Assembly (NCBI GenBank): GCA_910584215.1
Contig: CAJTYI010000051.1
Location: 1-21,467, forward strand
DNA: 21,467 nt
Reading direction: 5' to 3'
Origin: an uncultured Roseburia sp.
GTDB taxonomy: Bacteria; Bacillota; Clostridia; Lachnospirales; Lachnospiraceae
The number at the start of each line of letters is the position of its first letter. Position 1 is the stretch's first letter. The translations under genes were made by a program, and so were the position numbers. Shown here one piece after another: positions 1 to 7,286 of this stretch. The notes beneath the pieces were generated by a model. It was not told where the DNA came from, did no database searches, and saw only the letters and a program-made list of their open reading frames with translations.

Positions 1-219
1 GAACCCCTGACGTTTTTCCGGAGGGTCAAAAGACAAGTAGCGCCTGCAGCTATGTTGCCTGCGGGACACCGCATTTACGCTGTGAATATAAAAGTTTTGT
101 ATCACTTCCGAATAGAACAGCTATGCATACTTATTCATTTTGACGGTACCAAGGAAAACTTGGCTAATAACTTATAAGCTGCTGCCCTGCGGTCGACACC
201 GCAGAGCAGCAGCTTTTTT
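1..219 (+). ncRNA. Possible structured non-coding RNA (3' part), unidentified
   Basis: This stretch holds no convincing gene on either strand but is rich in hairpins read on +. These are TGCGG-GACA-CCGCA (60-73), a GTGA/TCAC stem with A/T-rich loop (about 82-105), CCAAG-GAAAA-CTTGG (149-163), and then a long terminator stem (176-215) with a T-run. A terminator facing + with no + coding gene before it suggests the 3' end of a small RNA or of a transcript that begins left of the window. I do not recognise the family with certainty. A raiA-type or other large structured Firmicutes RNA is possible but unproven. The 5' end and promoter are not visible, so the true start may lie outside the window. 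Confidence 0.4.
176..219 (+). terminator. Strong intrinsic terminator, + direction
   Basis: The outer arms AAGCTGCTGC (176-185) and GCAGCAGCTT (206-215) pair perfectly. The inner arms CTGCGGT (187-193) and ACCGCAG (198-204) close a CGAC loop. A run of six T (214-219) follows on +. In the minus direction no T-run follows, so it serves a + transcript, not the minus-strand catalase gene at 305. Confidence 0.85.
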
Positions 220-304
220 AAACATGCCGGCATGCCTAAACAATGGACAGTACGCACAGCGAACTGTCGTTACGCTCCATAAAACAAGCCCCAATACGCT
301 GATC

Positions 305-844
305 TCAACAGTTTGGTTTCCCGCAATTTGTATCAAATTCAGGATTACAGATATAGAAGTTTTTGCTGTCGAGCTCATCCTGCACCATGCGAAGTCCTTC
401 GCCGAAACGCTGGAAATGAACAACCTCTCTCGCGCGCAAAAAGCGGATTGGATCACAGACTTCCGGGTCTTTTACCAGACGCAGTATATTGTCATAAGTG
501 GTGCGGGCTTTCTGCTCTGCTGCCATATCCTCAAACAAGTCGGTTATGGCGTCACCCTTTGACTGGAATTCACAGGCATTGAACGGGATACCGCCCGCGG
601 CCTGCGGCCAGATTCCTGCCGTATGGTCAACGTAATACGGCGCAAATCCTGCGGCTTCCAGCTCTTCAGCGCTTAACCCCTTTGTCAGCTGCCGCACAAT
701 CGTTGCCACAATCTCAAGATGGGCCAATTCTTCCGTACCGATATCGGTCAAAATACCTGCCACCTTGCGGTAAGGCATACTGTAACGCTGCGAGAGATAG
801 CGCATGGAGGCTCCCATCTCACCGTCAGGTCCACCGTATGGCAT
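305..844 (-). CDS. cotJC: CotJC-type manganese catalase, N-terminus missing
   Basis: The 179-residue frame is a ferritin-like dimanganese catalase of the spore-coat CotJC branch. In full-length members of this family it splits hydrogen peroxide or forms part of the spore coat. All five expected metal ligands are visible: E9 (PDGEM), E39 and H42 (EELAHLE), E110 (MAAEQKAR) and H143 (REVVHFQRF). The C-terminal tail (DSKNFY, about 159-164) also looks complete. The N-terminus does not: family members carry some 20-35 residues before the GGPDGE motif, whereas here only about 14 open codons (ending LIYQL) precede the first ATG before the esterase stop codon region. No Shine-Dalgarno site precedes 844, and no cotJA or cotJB lies upstream. 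The gene is therefore probably a remnant left by a rearrangement; a leaky or re-used reading frame cannot be excluded. Family assignment is firm; functionality is doubtful. Confidence 0.8.
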   Translation of the reverse strand: MPYGGPDGEMGASMRYLSQRYSMPYRKVAGILTDIGTEELAHLEIVATIVRQLTKGLSAEELEAAGFAPYYVDHTAGIWPQAAGGIPFNACEFQSKGDAITDLFEDMAAEQKARTTYDNILRLVKDPEVCDPIRFLRAREVVHFQRFGEGLRMVQDELDSKNFYICNPEFDTNCGKPNC

Positions 845-869
845 GAGTTGATAAATCAGCAGCCAGCGC

Positions 870-1823
870 CTAAATGCCGTGTAGCTTCAGCCACTCGGTA
901 GACGCGTCCATGGCAATACGGCAGGCATTCGTCTCATCAAGAGCATTGAGCATCACAAAATCATGTATCGTACTCTGTACCCGCACAGCAGTGACATCCA
1001 CGCCGGCACAGCGAAGTTTTTCTCCAAAAGCTTCTCCCTCACTGCGCAATACATCCGCCTGCCCGTTGATAATCATCGTCTGAGGAAAACATTTCAAACA
1101 ATCTATACCCGCCCGCAGCGGCGACGCCGTGATCTGATTTCGCTCCCCCATAGAGCTTGTATATTGCTGCCAGAACCATTTCATCCCTTCCCGGTACAGA
1201 TAATAATCGACCGCAAATTGACGGTAGCTCGGTGTGTCAAAGCAGGCATTGGTTACCGGATAATATAATAACAGCTTGTGAATATCAGGGCCATGCCGCA
1301 TCAATGACATAAGCACCATGGCGATCGCCATATTTCCACCAACACTGTCACCTGCAACGGTAAGCGCTGTACGGTTGACAATGGGACATCGATCTTGGAT
1401 TATTTCTTTTAGATGAGATAAGATAAAATAACACTGTTCAATCGCTGTGGGATATTTCGCCTCCGGCGACCGGCTATATTCAGGGAATACAACCAGTGAA
1501 TTTGTCCTGGCTGAAAGCTCTCGAACCAGCTTCTCGTGTGTGTGAAAGCTTCCGAATACCCAGCCCGCTCCGTGAATATAGAAGATCGTATTTCTAATTT
1601 TTTCGTCCTTGGGGGCAATAAAATATACTGGGACACTCCCCCATTTTCCTGTGTTTATGCAATCAGAGGATATATGGGCCGGATATTTATATACAGGCGT
1701 ATCCTGAATCTCTTCCAATGCCTTTCTGCCTTGCTCGGGCGGCAGCTGAAATATCAGCGGAGGTACGGAACTTTGGTTGCAGACATCTTCCGCAGCCGGT
1801 TCTAAGGGAACGCAACGTTTCAT
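870..1823 (-). CDS. Alpha/beta hydrolase (HSL-family esterase/lipase)
   Basis: This 317-residue protein is a probable cytoplasmic carboxylesterase of the hormone-sensitive-lipase family. HGAGW at 84-88 is the HGGG-type oxyanion-hole motif. GDSVGG at 158-163 is the nucleophile elbow with Ser160. Asp257 (GQADVL) and His287 (IHDFV) complete a Ser-Asp-His triad. There is no signal peptide. The frame is open upstream to 1961, but I chose ATG at 1823 because GGAGA lies seven bases before it and the extra upstream residues are basic and unlike the family. The gene stops 25 bases before the truncated catalase and begins about 260 bases from the broken spoIVB. No clear promoter was found upstream. The natural substrate is unknown; the fold and class are secure, the physiological role is not. 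Confidence 0.85.
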   Translation of the reverse strand: MKRCVPLEPAAEDVCNQSSVPPLIFQLPPEQGRKALEEIQDTPVYKYPAHISSDCINTGKWGSVPVYFIAPKDEKIRNTIFYIHGAGWVFGSFHTHEKLVRELSARTNSLVVFPEYSRSPEAKYPTAIEQCYFILSHLKEIIQDRCPIVNRTALTVAGDSVGGNMAIAMVLMSLMRHGPDIHKLLLYYPVTNACFDTPSYRQFAVDYYLYREGMKWFWQQYTSSMGERNQITASPLRAGIDCLKCFPQTMIINGQADVLRSEGEAFGEKLRCAGVDVTAVRVQSTIHDFVMLNALDETNACRIAMDASTEWLKLHGI

Positions 1824-2034
1824 ATATCGTTCTCCATTCATACGATTCTTGTTGCTTATATCATATGCAGTTCTTCTGCGTTTGTATAATGGCAAAATGA
1901 AATCCGTGTTGTTCACTATCCACCGCTTTTTGTGATTGGAATGCTTATGTAAATCGGGCAAGTGTTATACTCTAATATTCGCGCAGATACAGTGTCCCAT
2001 TCTTGGTCAATGAATTAGGAAAACCACCACAAAC

Positions 2035-2075
2035 GCCTTATTTACAGGCTTTTAAAGTGTTATCCCTATTATAAC
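2035..2075. repeat. Two small inverted repeats beside the spoIVB break
   Basis: GCCT-TATTTAC-AGGC (2035-2049) and GTTAT-CCCTATT-ATAAC (2059-2075) are adjacent imperfect palindromes with seven-base spacers. They lie on the non-spoIVB side of the point where spoIVB homology ends (about 2080). Such arms are typical of recombinase binding sites, but no integrase gene is in the window, so a role as an att site is an inference only. Confidence 0.35.
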
Positions 2076-2079
2076 TCAC

Positions 2080-3189
2080 TCACATCCCCTGTACAATTCC
2101 CCCGGTCAGATCAATCAGCTCTCTGTCCGTCACCTGGAATAAAATGCCTTTGTTGGCTTCCCTGCCGCTGTAATCAATATTCTCAATCGAAATCTCGTAG
2201 CTTTTTGTCTCCCCCGAGATTGAAGAAATGACATAGGCGGTTCCGGTACGGATATCCTGTTTATACGCCACCTCGTAGCTGGATGCCGCAGAGAGGTGTT
2301 CGAGGTTTCCGTCGAGATTTCCATATATGCCTATACCGGTATTCTCCGAAATTCTGCCCATGCAGCAGCTTTTGTTATAGTTTATGACGCCGGAGAGTTC
2401 TCCCGGATTCCCGTCCTCCCCTTTTCTTATCCCGATAATATTGGTCAGATAAATCCATCCCTCACTCACCTGCATCATCGTACCGGTATCTCCGTCGCTG
2501 ACTGCATGACCAAGCGCGCCAAAATCTCCGTCGCCGTCGTAATAGGTCATCGTGCCGACGCCCGCCAGATCATCTCTGACCCAAATACCAAGTTTATACA
2601 TACCGTTATCACTCTGGACCGGATCGATCGCTACCTCAATATATTCGCCGTCACGGCGTATCCCTAAAATTTCTTTTTCACCGCCATAGTAATCGATCTT
2701 TTCGATCAGGGTTTCTTTCTCCGTCACCTTCTCGCCGTTGATGCTGACAATGTAATCGCCGCTTTTGACACAATTTTCCGCAGGCTTTACAAGCTCCCCC
2801 GACTGAGAGGTAAATTCGCCGGCCGCTATGACGAGCACGCCGTTCGTCTTCACATATATGCCGATCGGCATACCGCTGGCATAGACCTCCCCGGCGTCGA
2901 GCACCGTTACCGCGATATCTTTGACCGGAAAAATACCAAACAATTTACAGGTAACCGTATATGTGATGCGCTGCTCCATGGGATTGCCCGACAATTGATT
3001 CAACACTTCCCTGCTGTCCTCTTTTAACACAACGCGTACCGGCAGGGAGTAGTCATATTTAATCTCCTCCCCCGCATTGACGTACATAACATCCGGAATC
3101 GAATCATAAAAGGTGCGCACTGCAAAAAATGCGACGATAATCAATCCCAAATATGTGATTTGCTGCATGATGTGCTGTAATTTTCCCAT
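2080..3189 (-). CDS. spoIVB: SpoIVB sporulation peptidase (S55), cut before catalytic Ser
   Basis: SpoIVB is made in the forespore, crosses into the intermembrane space and triggers sigma-K activation by cleaving SpoIVFA. The 369-residue frame shows an N-terminal membrane anchor (about 12-27), a PDZ region (about 105-190) and the S55 peptidase domain with His228 (GALGHAVSD) and Asp355 (FQVTD). It then stops right after GGIVQGM. In homologues this is followed at once by SGSP, and the catalytic Ser lies 15 residues after the Asp (363 and 378 in B. subtilis), which would be residue 370 here. About 45-50 C-terminal residues are missing, and no frame after the stop restores them. I chose the start at 3189 because AGAGGA precedes it by five bases. 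Identity is certain; as written the protein cannot be an active serine peptidase. spo0A, its usual downstream neighbour, is absent. Confidence 0.92.
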   Translation of the reverse strand: MGKLQHIMQQITYLGLIIVAFFAVRTFYDSIPDVMYVNAGEEIKYDYSLPVRVVLKEDSREVLNQLSGNPMEQRITYTVTCKLFGIFPVKDIAVTVLDAGEVYASGMPIGIYVKTNGVLVIAAGEFTSQSGELVKPAENCVKSGDYIVSINGEKVTEKETLIEKIDYYGGEKEILGIRRDGEYIEVAIDPVQSDNGMYKLGIWVRDDLAGVGTMTYYDGDGDFGALGHAVSDGDTGTMMQVSEGWIYLTNIIGIRKGEDGNPGELSGVINYNKSCCMGRISENTGIGIYGNLDGNLEHLSAASSYEVAYKQDIRTGTAYVISSISGETKSYEISIENIDYSGREANKGILFQVTDRELIDLTGGIVQGM

Positions 3190-3278
3190 GATTCCTCTCA
3201 TTCCGCCGCATAACTGGCATTTTCATATGTGAATTAGAACTACTTCGTACTTCTTTGCAGGCTGCTTTGCCGTATAAG

Positions 3279-3330
3279 CAAAAATAAGAAGATTCTGCCT
3301 GCTTGCCCGCAGTGACAGATATCTTCTTAT
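3279..3330 (-). terminator. Intrinsic terminator after recN
   Basis: Read on the minus strand, ATAAGAAGAT (3330-3321) pairs perfectly with ATCTTCTTAT (3293-3284), with GC-rich internal sequence between, and is followed by a T-run (3284-3280). It ends the long nusB-to-recN transcript and separates it from spoIVB, which is expected to have its own sporulation promoter. I see no convincing sigma-G site. Confidence 0.8.
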
Positions 3331-3394
3331 CTATTATGTGATTATTTTAGTTTTTCACTCATTTTGTCTTTGGCATATTTTGGCAATTATGCCG

Positions 3395-5080
3395 TTATGC
3401 GTGGCGCTCTTTTTTTTGTCGCGCCAGCTCTTTCATCTCTTCTGCACTCTTTAACACGGTGTCCGTGATCTCAACTCCTCCGAGCATGCGCGCGAGCTCC
3501 TCCACACTGTCCTCCTCTTTCAGTCTGCGGATATGAGAAACGGTCGACTGATTTTCGACAGATTTTTGAATCAGGTAATGGGCGTCGGCCATCGCTGCGA
3601 TCTGCGGCAAGTGCGTGATACAGATGATCTGGTGATTCTTTCCCAGAAAACTCATTTTCTCGGAAACCATCTGCGCGGTCCTCCCACTGATACCGCTGTC
3701 GATCTCGTCAAATATCAAAGTATCAATGGCGTCCTGGCTGGCTAAAATCGTCTTGATCGCCAGCATTATGCGAGAAAGTTCGCCGCCGGAAGCCACCTTT
3801 CCCAAAGGTTTTAACGGCTCTCCGGGGTTGGTGGAAATCATAAATTCGGCATCGTCATATCCGTTTGCCGTATAATGCTCCATCCGTTCAAATTCCATCT
3901 GGAATCTGACATCCAAAAAATTCAAATCTTTTAAAGACTCTGTGACATCCGACGACAGTTTTAACGCTCTGCTCTGCCTGATCTTAGATACTTCCTCACA
4001 AAGCTTTTGCAGTTCCATCTCCGCCGCTTTGACGTGCTCTTTCAATTCGGCGAGATATGTATCATAGTTCGCAAGCTTTTTGAGCCGTTCCTCTTTCTCC
4101 TGCGCGGCTTTCATCACTTCCGCAACGTTGCCGCCGTATTTCGATTTCAAATGATTGAGCAAATCCAATCTCTTTTCGATCTCATAAAACGTCGCCTCAT
4201 CAAACTCCGTTCCCTCGATATAATCCGCCATCTCCCGGTTAAAATCGTTGAGCAGATTGTCGATCTCAGCCAGCTGGCTCTCACAGTTTTTGACCCTGTC
4301 GTCATATTCCGACACAGACATAAGTTCCCGCAGTGCACGGCCGAGAAGCTCTGTGGCGCTCTCCATGCCGCCCCCGGTACACCCGTAGGCAGCGGCCATA
4401 GCTTCCATAATACGCTTGCCGTTACAAAACCGGCTGTATTCCGCCTCCAACTCTTCATCTTCTCCCTCTCTAAGCCTGGCCTCCTCGATCTCGTGGAGCT
4501 CATATTCGAGAAATGAAATTTCGCGCACGCGGTCTTCCCCGTCTCTGTCCGCCTCCGCAAGCTCTTCCACCAGCTTGCGGTACTGACGGTAGGTCTCCGC
4601 GAGGGCTTCTTTCTTGCTGCCGATCTCTTCTTTGGCATAATCGTCCAATATCTCTAAATGCTTCTTCTTTGACAAAAGCGACTGATGCTCATGCTGTCCG
4701 TGAATGTCGATCAGCGCGGCCGCAATCTCTTTCATTCTCGAGGCGGGCATACTCTCCGCATTTACTTTGCAGGCACCCCGCCCGTTTACAATCCTGCGGC
4801 TGATGATGACCTCGTCATTCTCTGGGTATACGCCAAAGCGCAGAAGCTGCTCTCTCACACGCGCATCTGTCACGGTAAACACCAGCTCAACGAGCGCATA
4901 ATCGGCGCCTTCGCGCACCATCTCTTTGGGAATCTTTTCCCCCAGGGCCAGGCCGATGGAACCGATAATAATAGACTTGCCGGCTCCTGTCTCACCGGAT
5001 AATATATTAAGCCCTGAAGTAAATTCCACCTCGGACTCGTCGATCAATGCCAGATTTTTCACATGCAGACTCTGTAACAT
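3395..5080 (-). CDS. recN: DNA repair protein RecN
   Basis: RecN is an SMC-like ATPase that acts early at DNA double-strand breaks and holds ends for RecA-dependent repair. The 561-residue length is normal. The Walker A motif GETGAGKS lies at 29-36, a long coiled-coil central section rich in E, K and L spans about 155-400, the ABC signature SGGE is at 431-434, and Walker B ends in Asp458-Glu459 (LIFDEIDSG). I chose ATG at 5080, which gives the standard start MLQSLHVKNLALI; an upstream ATG would add 30 basic residues overlapping argR. GGCAGG lies about eight bases upstream. The gene starts 17 bases after the argR stop, so the two are co-transcribed. A clear terminator follows at about 3280-3330. 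Confidence 0.97.
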   Translation of the reverse strand: MLQSLHVKNLALIDESEVEFTSGLNILSGETGAGKSIIIGSIGLALGEKIPKEMVREGADYALVELVFTVTDARVREQLLRFGVYPENDEVIISRRIVNGRGACKVNAESMPASRMKEIAAALIDIHGQHEHQSLLSKKKHLEILDDYAKEEIGSKKEALAETYRQYRKLVEELAEADRDGEDRVREISFLEYELHEIEEARLREGEDEELEAEYSRFCNGKRIMEAMAAAYGCTGGGMESATELLGRALRELMSVSEYDDRVKNCESQLAEIDNLLNDFNREMADYIEGTEFDEATFYEIEKRLDLLNHLKSKYGGNVAEVMKAAQEKEERLKKLANYDTYLAELKEHVKAAEMELQKLCEEVSKIRQSRALKLSSDVTESLKDLNFLDVRFQMEFERMEHYTANGYDDAEFMISTNPGEPLKPLGKVASGGELSRIMLAIKTILASQDAIDTLIFDEIDSGISGRTAQMVSEKMSFLGKNHQIICITHLPQIAAMADAHYLIQKSVENQSTVSHIRRLKEEDSVEELARMLGGVEITDTVLKSAEEMKELARQKKERHA

Positions 5081-5097
5081 CTTAAAACCTGCCTTTC

Positions 5098-5553
5098 TTA
5101 CTTTTCTCTCACAATTTTCATTAACCGTTCCTTCACGGCAGTGGTATCTTCGACCGTGCGGACTGCGCACATAATCGTATCATCCCCGGCAATACATCCC
5201 ACTACCTCGTACAGATGCATGGCATCGAGAGCGGCGGCCACCGCCATCGCCATACCGGAAACCGTCTTAATCACCAGGATATTCTGCGCCAGATCCATAG
5301 AAACGAAACCGTCGCGAAAGACGCGCTTGTACTTTTCATCGAGCTCCCTGGCCTGCTCCGATACCGGCGCATATTTTTGCCTGCCGTCCTTGGTGGCTAC
5401 CTTTGTCAGCTTTAACTCGCGGATATCCCGACAGATCGTCGCCTGAGCCGCCTGATATCCTTCCTGCTCCAGGTAAGCGGAGAGTTCCTCCTGTGTCTCA
5501 ATATCATAGTTTCCGATTACTTCCAAAATTTTTTGCTGACGCTTGGATTTCAT
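5098..5553 (-). CDS. argR: Arginine repressor ArgR
   Basis: ArgR is a hexameric, arginine-responsive transcription factor that represses arginine synthesis and can activate catabolism; in this operon position it is the AhrC-type protein of Firmicutes. The 151-residue length is typical. The N-terminal winged helix (1-65) contains the recognition segment QATICRDIREL (37-47), with Cys41 where most homologues have Ser. The C-terminal oligomerisation and arginine-binding domain carries GDDT (123-126). AGGAG lies six bases before the ATG. The gene sits 15 bases after nadK and 17 bases before recN. No ARG box was identified in the window. Confidence 0.97.
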   Translation of the reverse strand: MKSKRQQKILEVIGNYDIETQEELSAYLEQEGYQAAQATICRDIRELKLTKVATKDGRQKYAPVSEQARELDEKYKRVFRDGFVSMDLAQNILVIKTVSGMAMAVAAALDAMHLYEVVGCIAGDDTIMCAVRTVEDTTAVKERLMKIVREK

Positions 5554-5568
5554 TGCACGCTCCTATAC

Positions 5569-6429
5569 TTATCCATAGGTTTCCATTTTCCTGCGCAAAA
5601 TTTCCAGAAAACTTTCATTGCGCAGCTTTAAAATCTGTGTCGTTTTTTCTGCCTTTCGTATCACAAACTGATCGCCAACCTTAAGCTTCACCGCGTTATC
5701 ACCGTCAAAACTGACTTCGACCGTCTCGTCCTTCTGAGAACGGCGCCTGCCAATTTCCACCACCACCTCATCCTCATCGCCGATGACAATGCTTCTGGTA
5801 CTTAGATTATGAGCATTGATGGGTGTAATCAGAATCACGCTCGCCTTCGGATCGACGATAGGCCCGCCGGCCGACATATTATATCCGGTTGACCCTGTGG
5901 GAGTAGAAATGATGATACCGTCCGCATGAAATGTATTAAGATACCGTCCGTTGACGGACAGAATTAAATTGACGATTGAAAGAGAACCAGTGCGGTGTAT
6001 GACAACATCATTGAAAGCAATCTTAGACGCCTCCCGCTCGCCTCCCCGGATACCGCATCCAACTAACATCATACGCTGCTCAATGATATACTGGTTGTCC
6101 ATCAGCTGATCAAGCGCCCAAAATACGCTGTTCTCCTCCAGCTCGCAGAGATAGCCAAGCGTGCCTAGATTGACGCCGATGAGCGGAAGACCGCTTTGCA
6201 TCATGTGATCCGCCGCACGAATCAGCGTACCGTCTCCGCCCAGCACGATCACTCCCTGGGTTTCCTCCGGAATTTGTTCTGGTTTGGGCGCCGCCGCATC
6301 CTCATCCTCACCGTTGCTGATATAATAAATACAGCTTCCGCCCCTCTCTTCAATATAAGACTTGATCTCCCCAGTCAGGCGCAGATTGGCATCCTTAAAA
6401 GAGTTTACAATAATCAAAAAATGTTTCAT
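5569..6429 (-). CDS. nadK: NAD kinase
   Basis: NadK phosphorylates NAD to NADP in the cytoplasm. The 286-residue protein has the diagnostic GGDGTL motif at 64-69 with catalytic Asp66, NLGTLGYL at 87-94, an FND motif at 139-141, and the glycine-rich PTGSTGY region at about 177-183 that binds NAD. Length and motif order are normal for Firmicutes NadK. GGAGA stands six bases before the ATG. It lies 53 bases after tlyA and 15 bases before argR in the same orientation, as in most Clostridia, so it is probably co-transcribed. Confidence 0.97.
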   Translation of the reverse strand: MKHFLIIVNSFKDANLRLTGEIKSYIEERGGSCIYYISNGEDEDAAAPKPEQIPEETQGVIVLGGDGTLIRAADHMMQSGLPLIGVNLGTLGYLCELEENSVFWALDQLMDNQYIIEQRMMLVGCGIRGGEREASKIAFNDVVIHRTGSLSIVNLILSVNGRYLNTFHADGIIISTPTGSTGYNMSAGGPIVDPKASVILITPINAHNLSTRSIVIGDEDEVVVEIGRRRSQKDETVEVSFDGDNAVKLKVGDQFVIRKAEKTTQILKLRNESFLEILRRKMETYG

Positions 6430-6482
6430 ACCAATTCTCCATGCTGCTCCATATTTTCGCCAAGCGCGCTGCCCGCCGTTTC

Positions 6483-7286
6483 CTATTTATCCAGCGCACC
6501 GTGGGCGTCTTCGACCACGTCAGAGACATTGACATGCTCTGCGATCTCCCCCAACGTATCCAAGCGCAAATGAACCAGATACTCGATATTTCCCTCGGGT
6601 CCCTTGATCGGGGAATAATCCAAATGCAATACAGAAAATCCCAGCTCGCGCGCAAACGAGATCACACGCTCCACGACTTCCATATGCACAGCCTTATCGC
6701 GCACAACCCCTTTTTTGCCTACTTTTTCCCTGCCCGCCTCAAACTGCGGCTTGATCAGGCAAACCATCTCACCGTTGTCGCACAATAACCCTGCCGCGGG
6801 TCCTAAGACTTTTGTCAGAGAGATAAACGACACATCCACGGAAGCAAAATCCAGACGATCGGCTAAATCATTCTGCGTCACATAGCGGATATTGGTCTTC
6901 TCCATACAGACCACACGCGCATCCTGCCTTAGTTTCCATGCAAACTGCCCGTACCCGACGTCCACCGCGTATACTTTGCTGGCGCCGTTTTGCAGCATAC
7001 AGTCGGTAAAGCCGCCGGTGGAGGCTCCGATATCCATACAGATCAGCCCCTCCAGCGAAACCTCAAACTGCGCCAACGCTTTCTCGAGTTTTAAGCCGCC
7101 ACGGCTGACATATTTGAGGGTGTTCCCTTTTACCTCTATGCTCACACCTACATCGAAAGCCGCACCCGCCTTGTCTTCCCTCTGATTTTGCACAAAGACA
7201 TTGCCCTCCATGATCATGGCTTTTGCTTTCTCTCTGGAGGGAGCCAACCCCCTGTTTACCAACAAAATATCCAATCGTTCTTTCAA
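6483..7286 (-). CDS. tlyA: TlyA family 16S/23S rRNA 2'-O-methyltransferase
   Basis: TlyA-family proteins (YqxC in Bacillus) 2'-O-methylate cytidines of rRNA with S-adenosylmethionine; the 'hemolysin' name is historical. The 267-residue protein has an N-terminal S4 RNA-binding domain (about 1-60) followed by a linker, SRGGLKLEKAL, and an FtsJ-like Rossmann methyltransferase with the SAM motif DIGASTGGFTD, then VDVSFISL and LIKPQFE, which carry the expected Asp and Lys. The start is TTG at 7286, confirmed by homologous N-termini (KERLDILLVNRGL). TTGA overlaps the dxs stop by four bases, so translation is coupled; the best ribosome site (AGAGG) lies further away than usual. Whether both rRNA targets are modified cannot be told from sequence. 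Confidence 0.93.
   Translation of the reverse strand: MKERLDILLVNRGLAPSREKAKAMIMEGNVFVQNQREDKAGAAFDVGVSIEVKGNTLKYVSRGGLKLEKALAQFEVSLEGLICMDIGASTGGFTDCMLQNGASKVYAVDVGYGQFAWKLRQDARVVCMEKTNIRYVTQNDLADRLDFASVDVSFISLTKVLGPAAGLLCDNGEMVCLIKPQFEAGREKVGKKGVVRDKAVHMEVVERVISFARELGFSVLHLDYSPIKGPEGNIEYLVHLRLDTLGEIAEHVNVSDVVEDAHGALDK

Noticed and set aside
140..582. Overlapping + frames over the catalase remnant and terminator
   Set aside because: They lack ribosome sites and protein character, and run through the terminator hairpin or antisense to the clear catalase homology.
1962..2082. A frameshift as the cause of the short SpoIVB
   Set aside because: All three frames after GGIVQGM were read; none gives SGSP or the rest of the domain, and each meets a stop quickly. 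The sequence is simply not spoIVB after about 2080.
3190..3260. A sigma-G promoter before spoIVB
   Set aside because: CATATG-like sequence is present but no -35 match at a suitable distance could be found.
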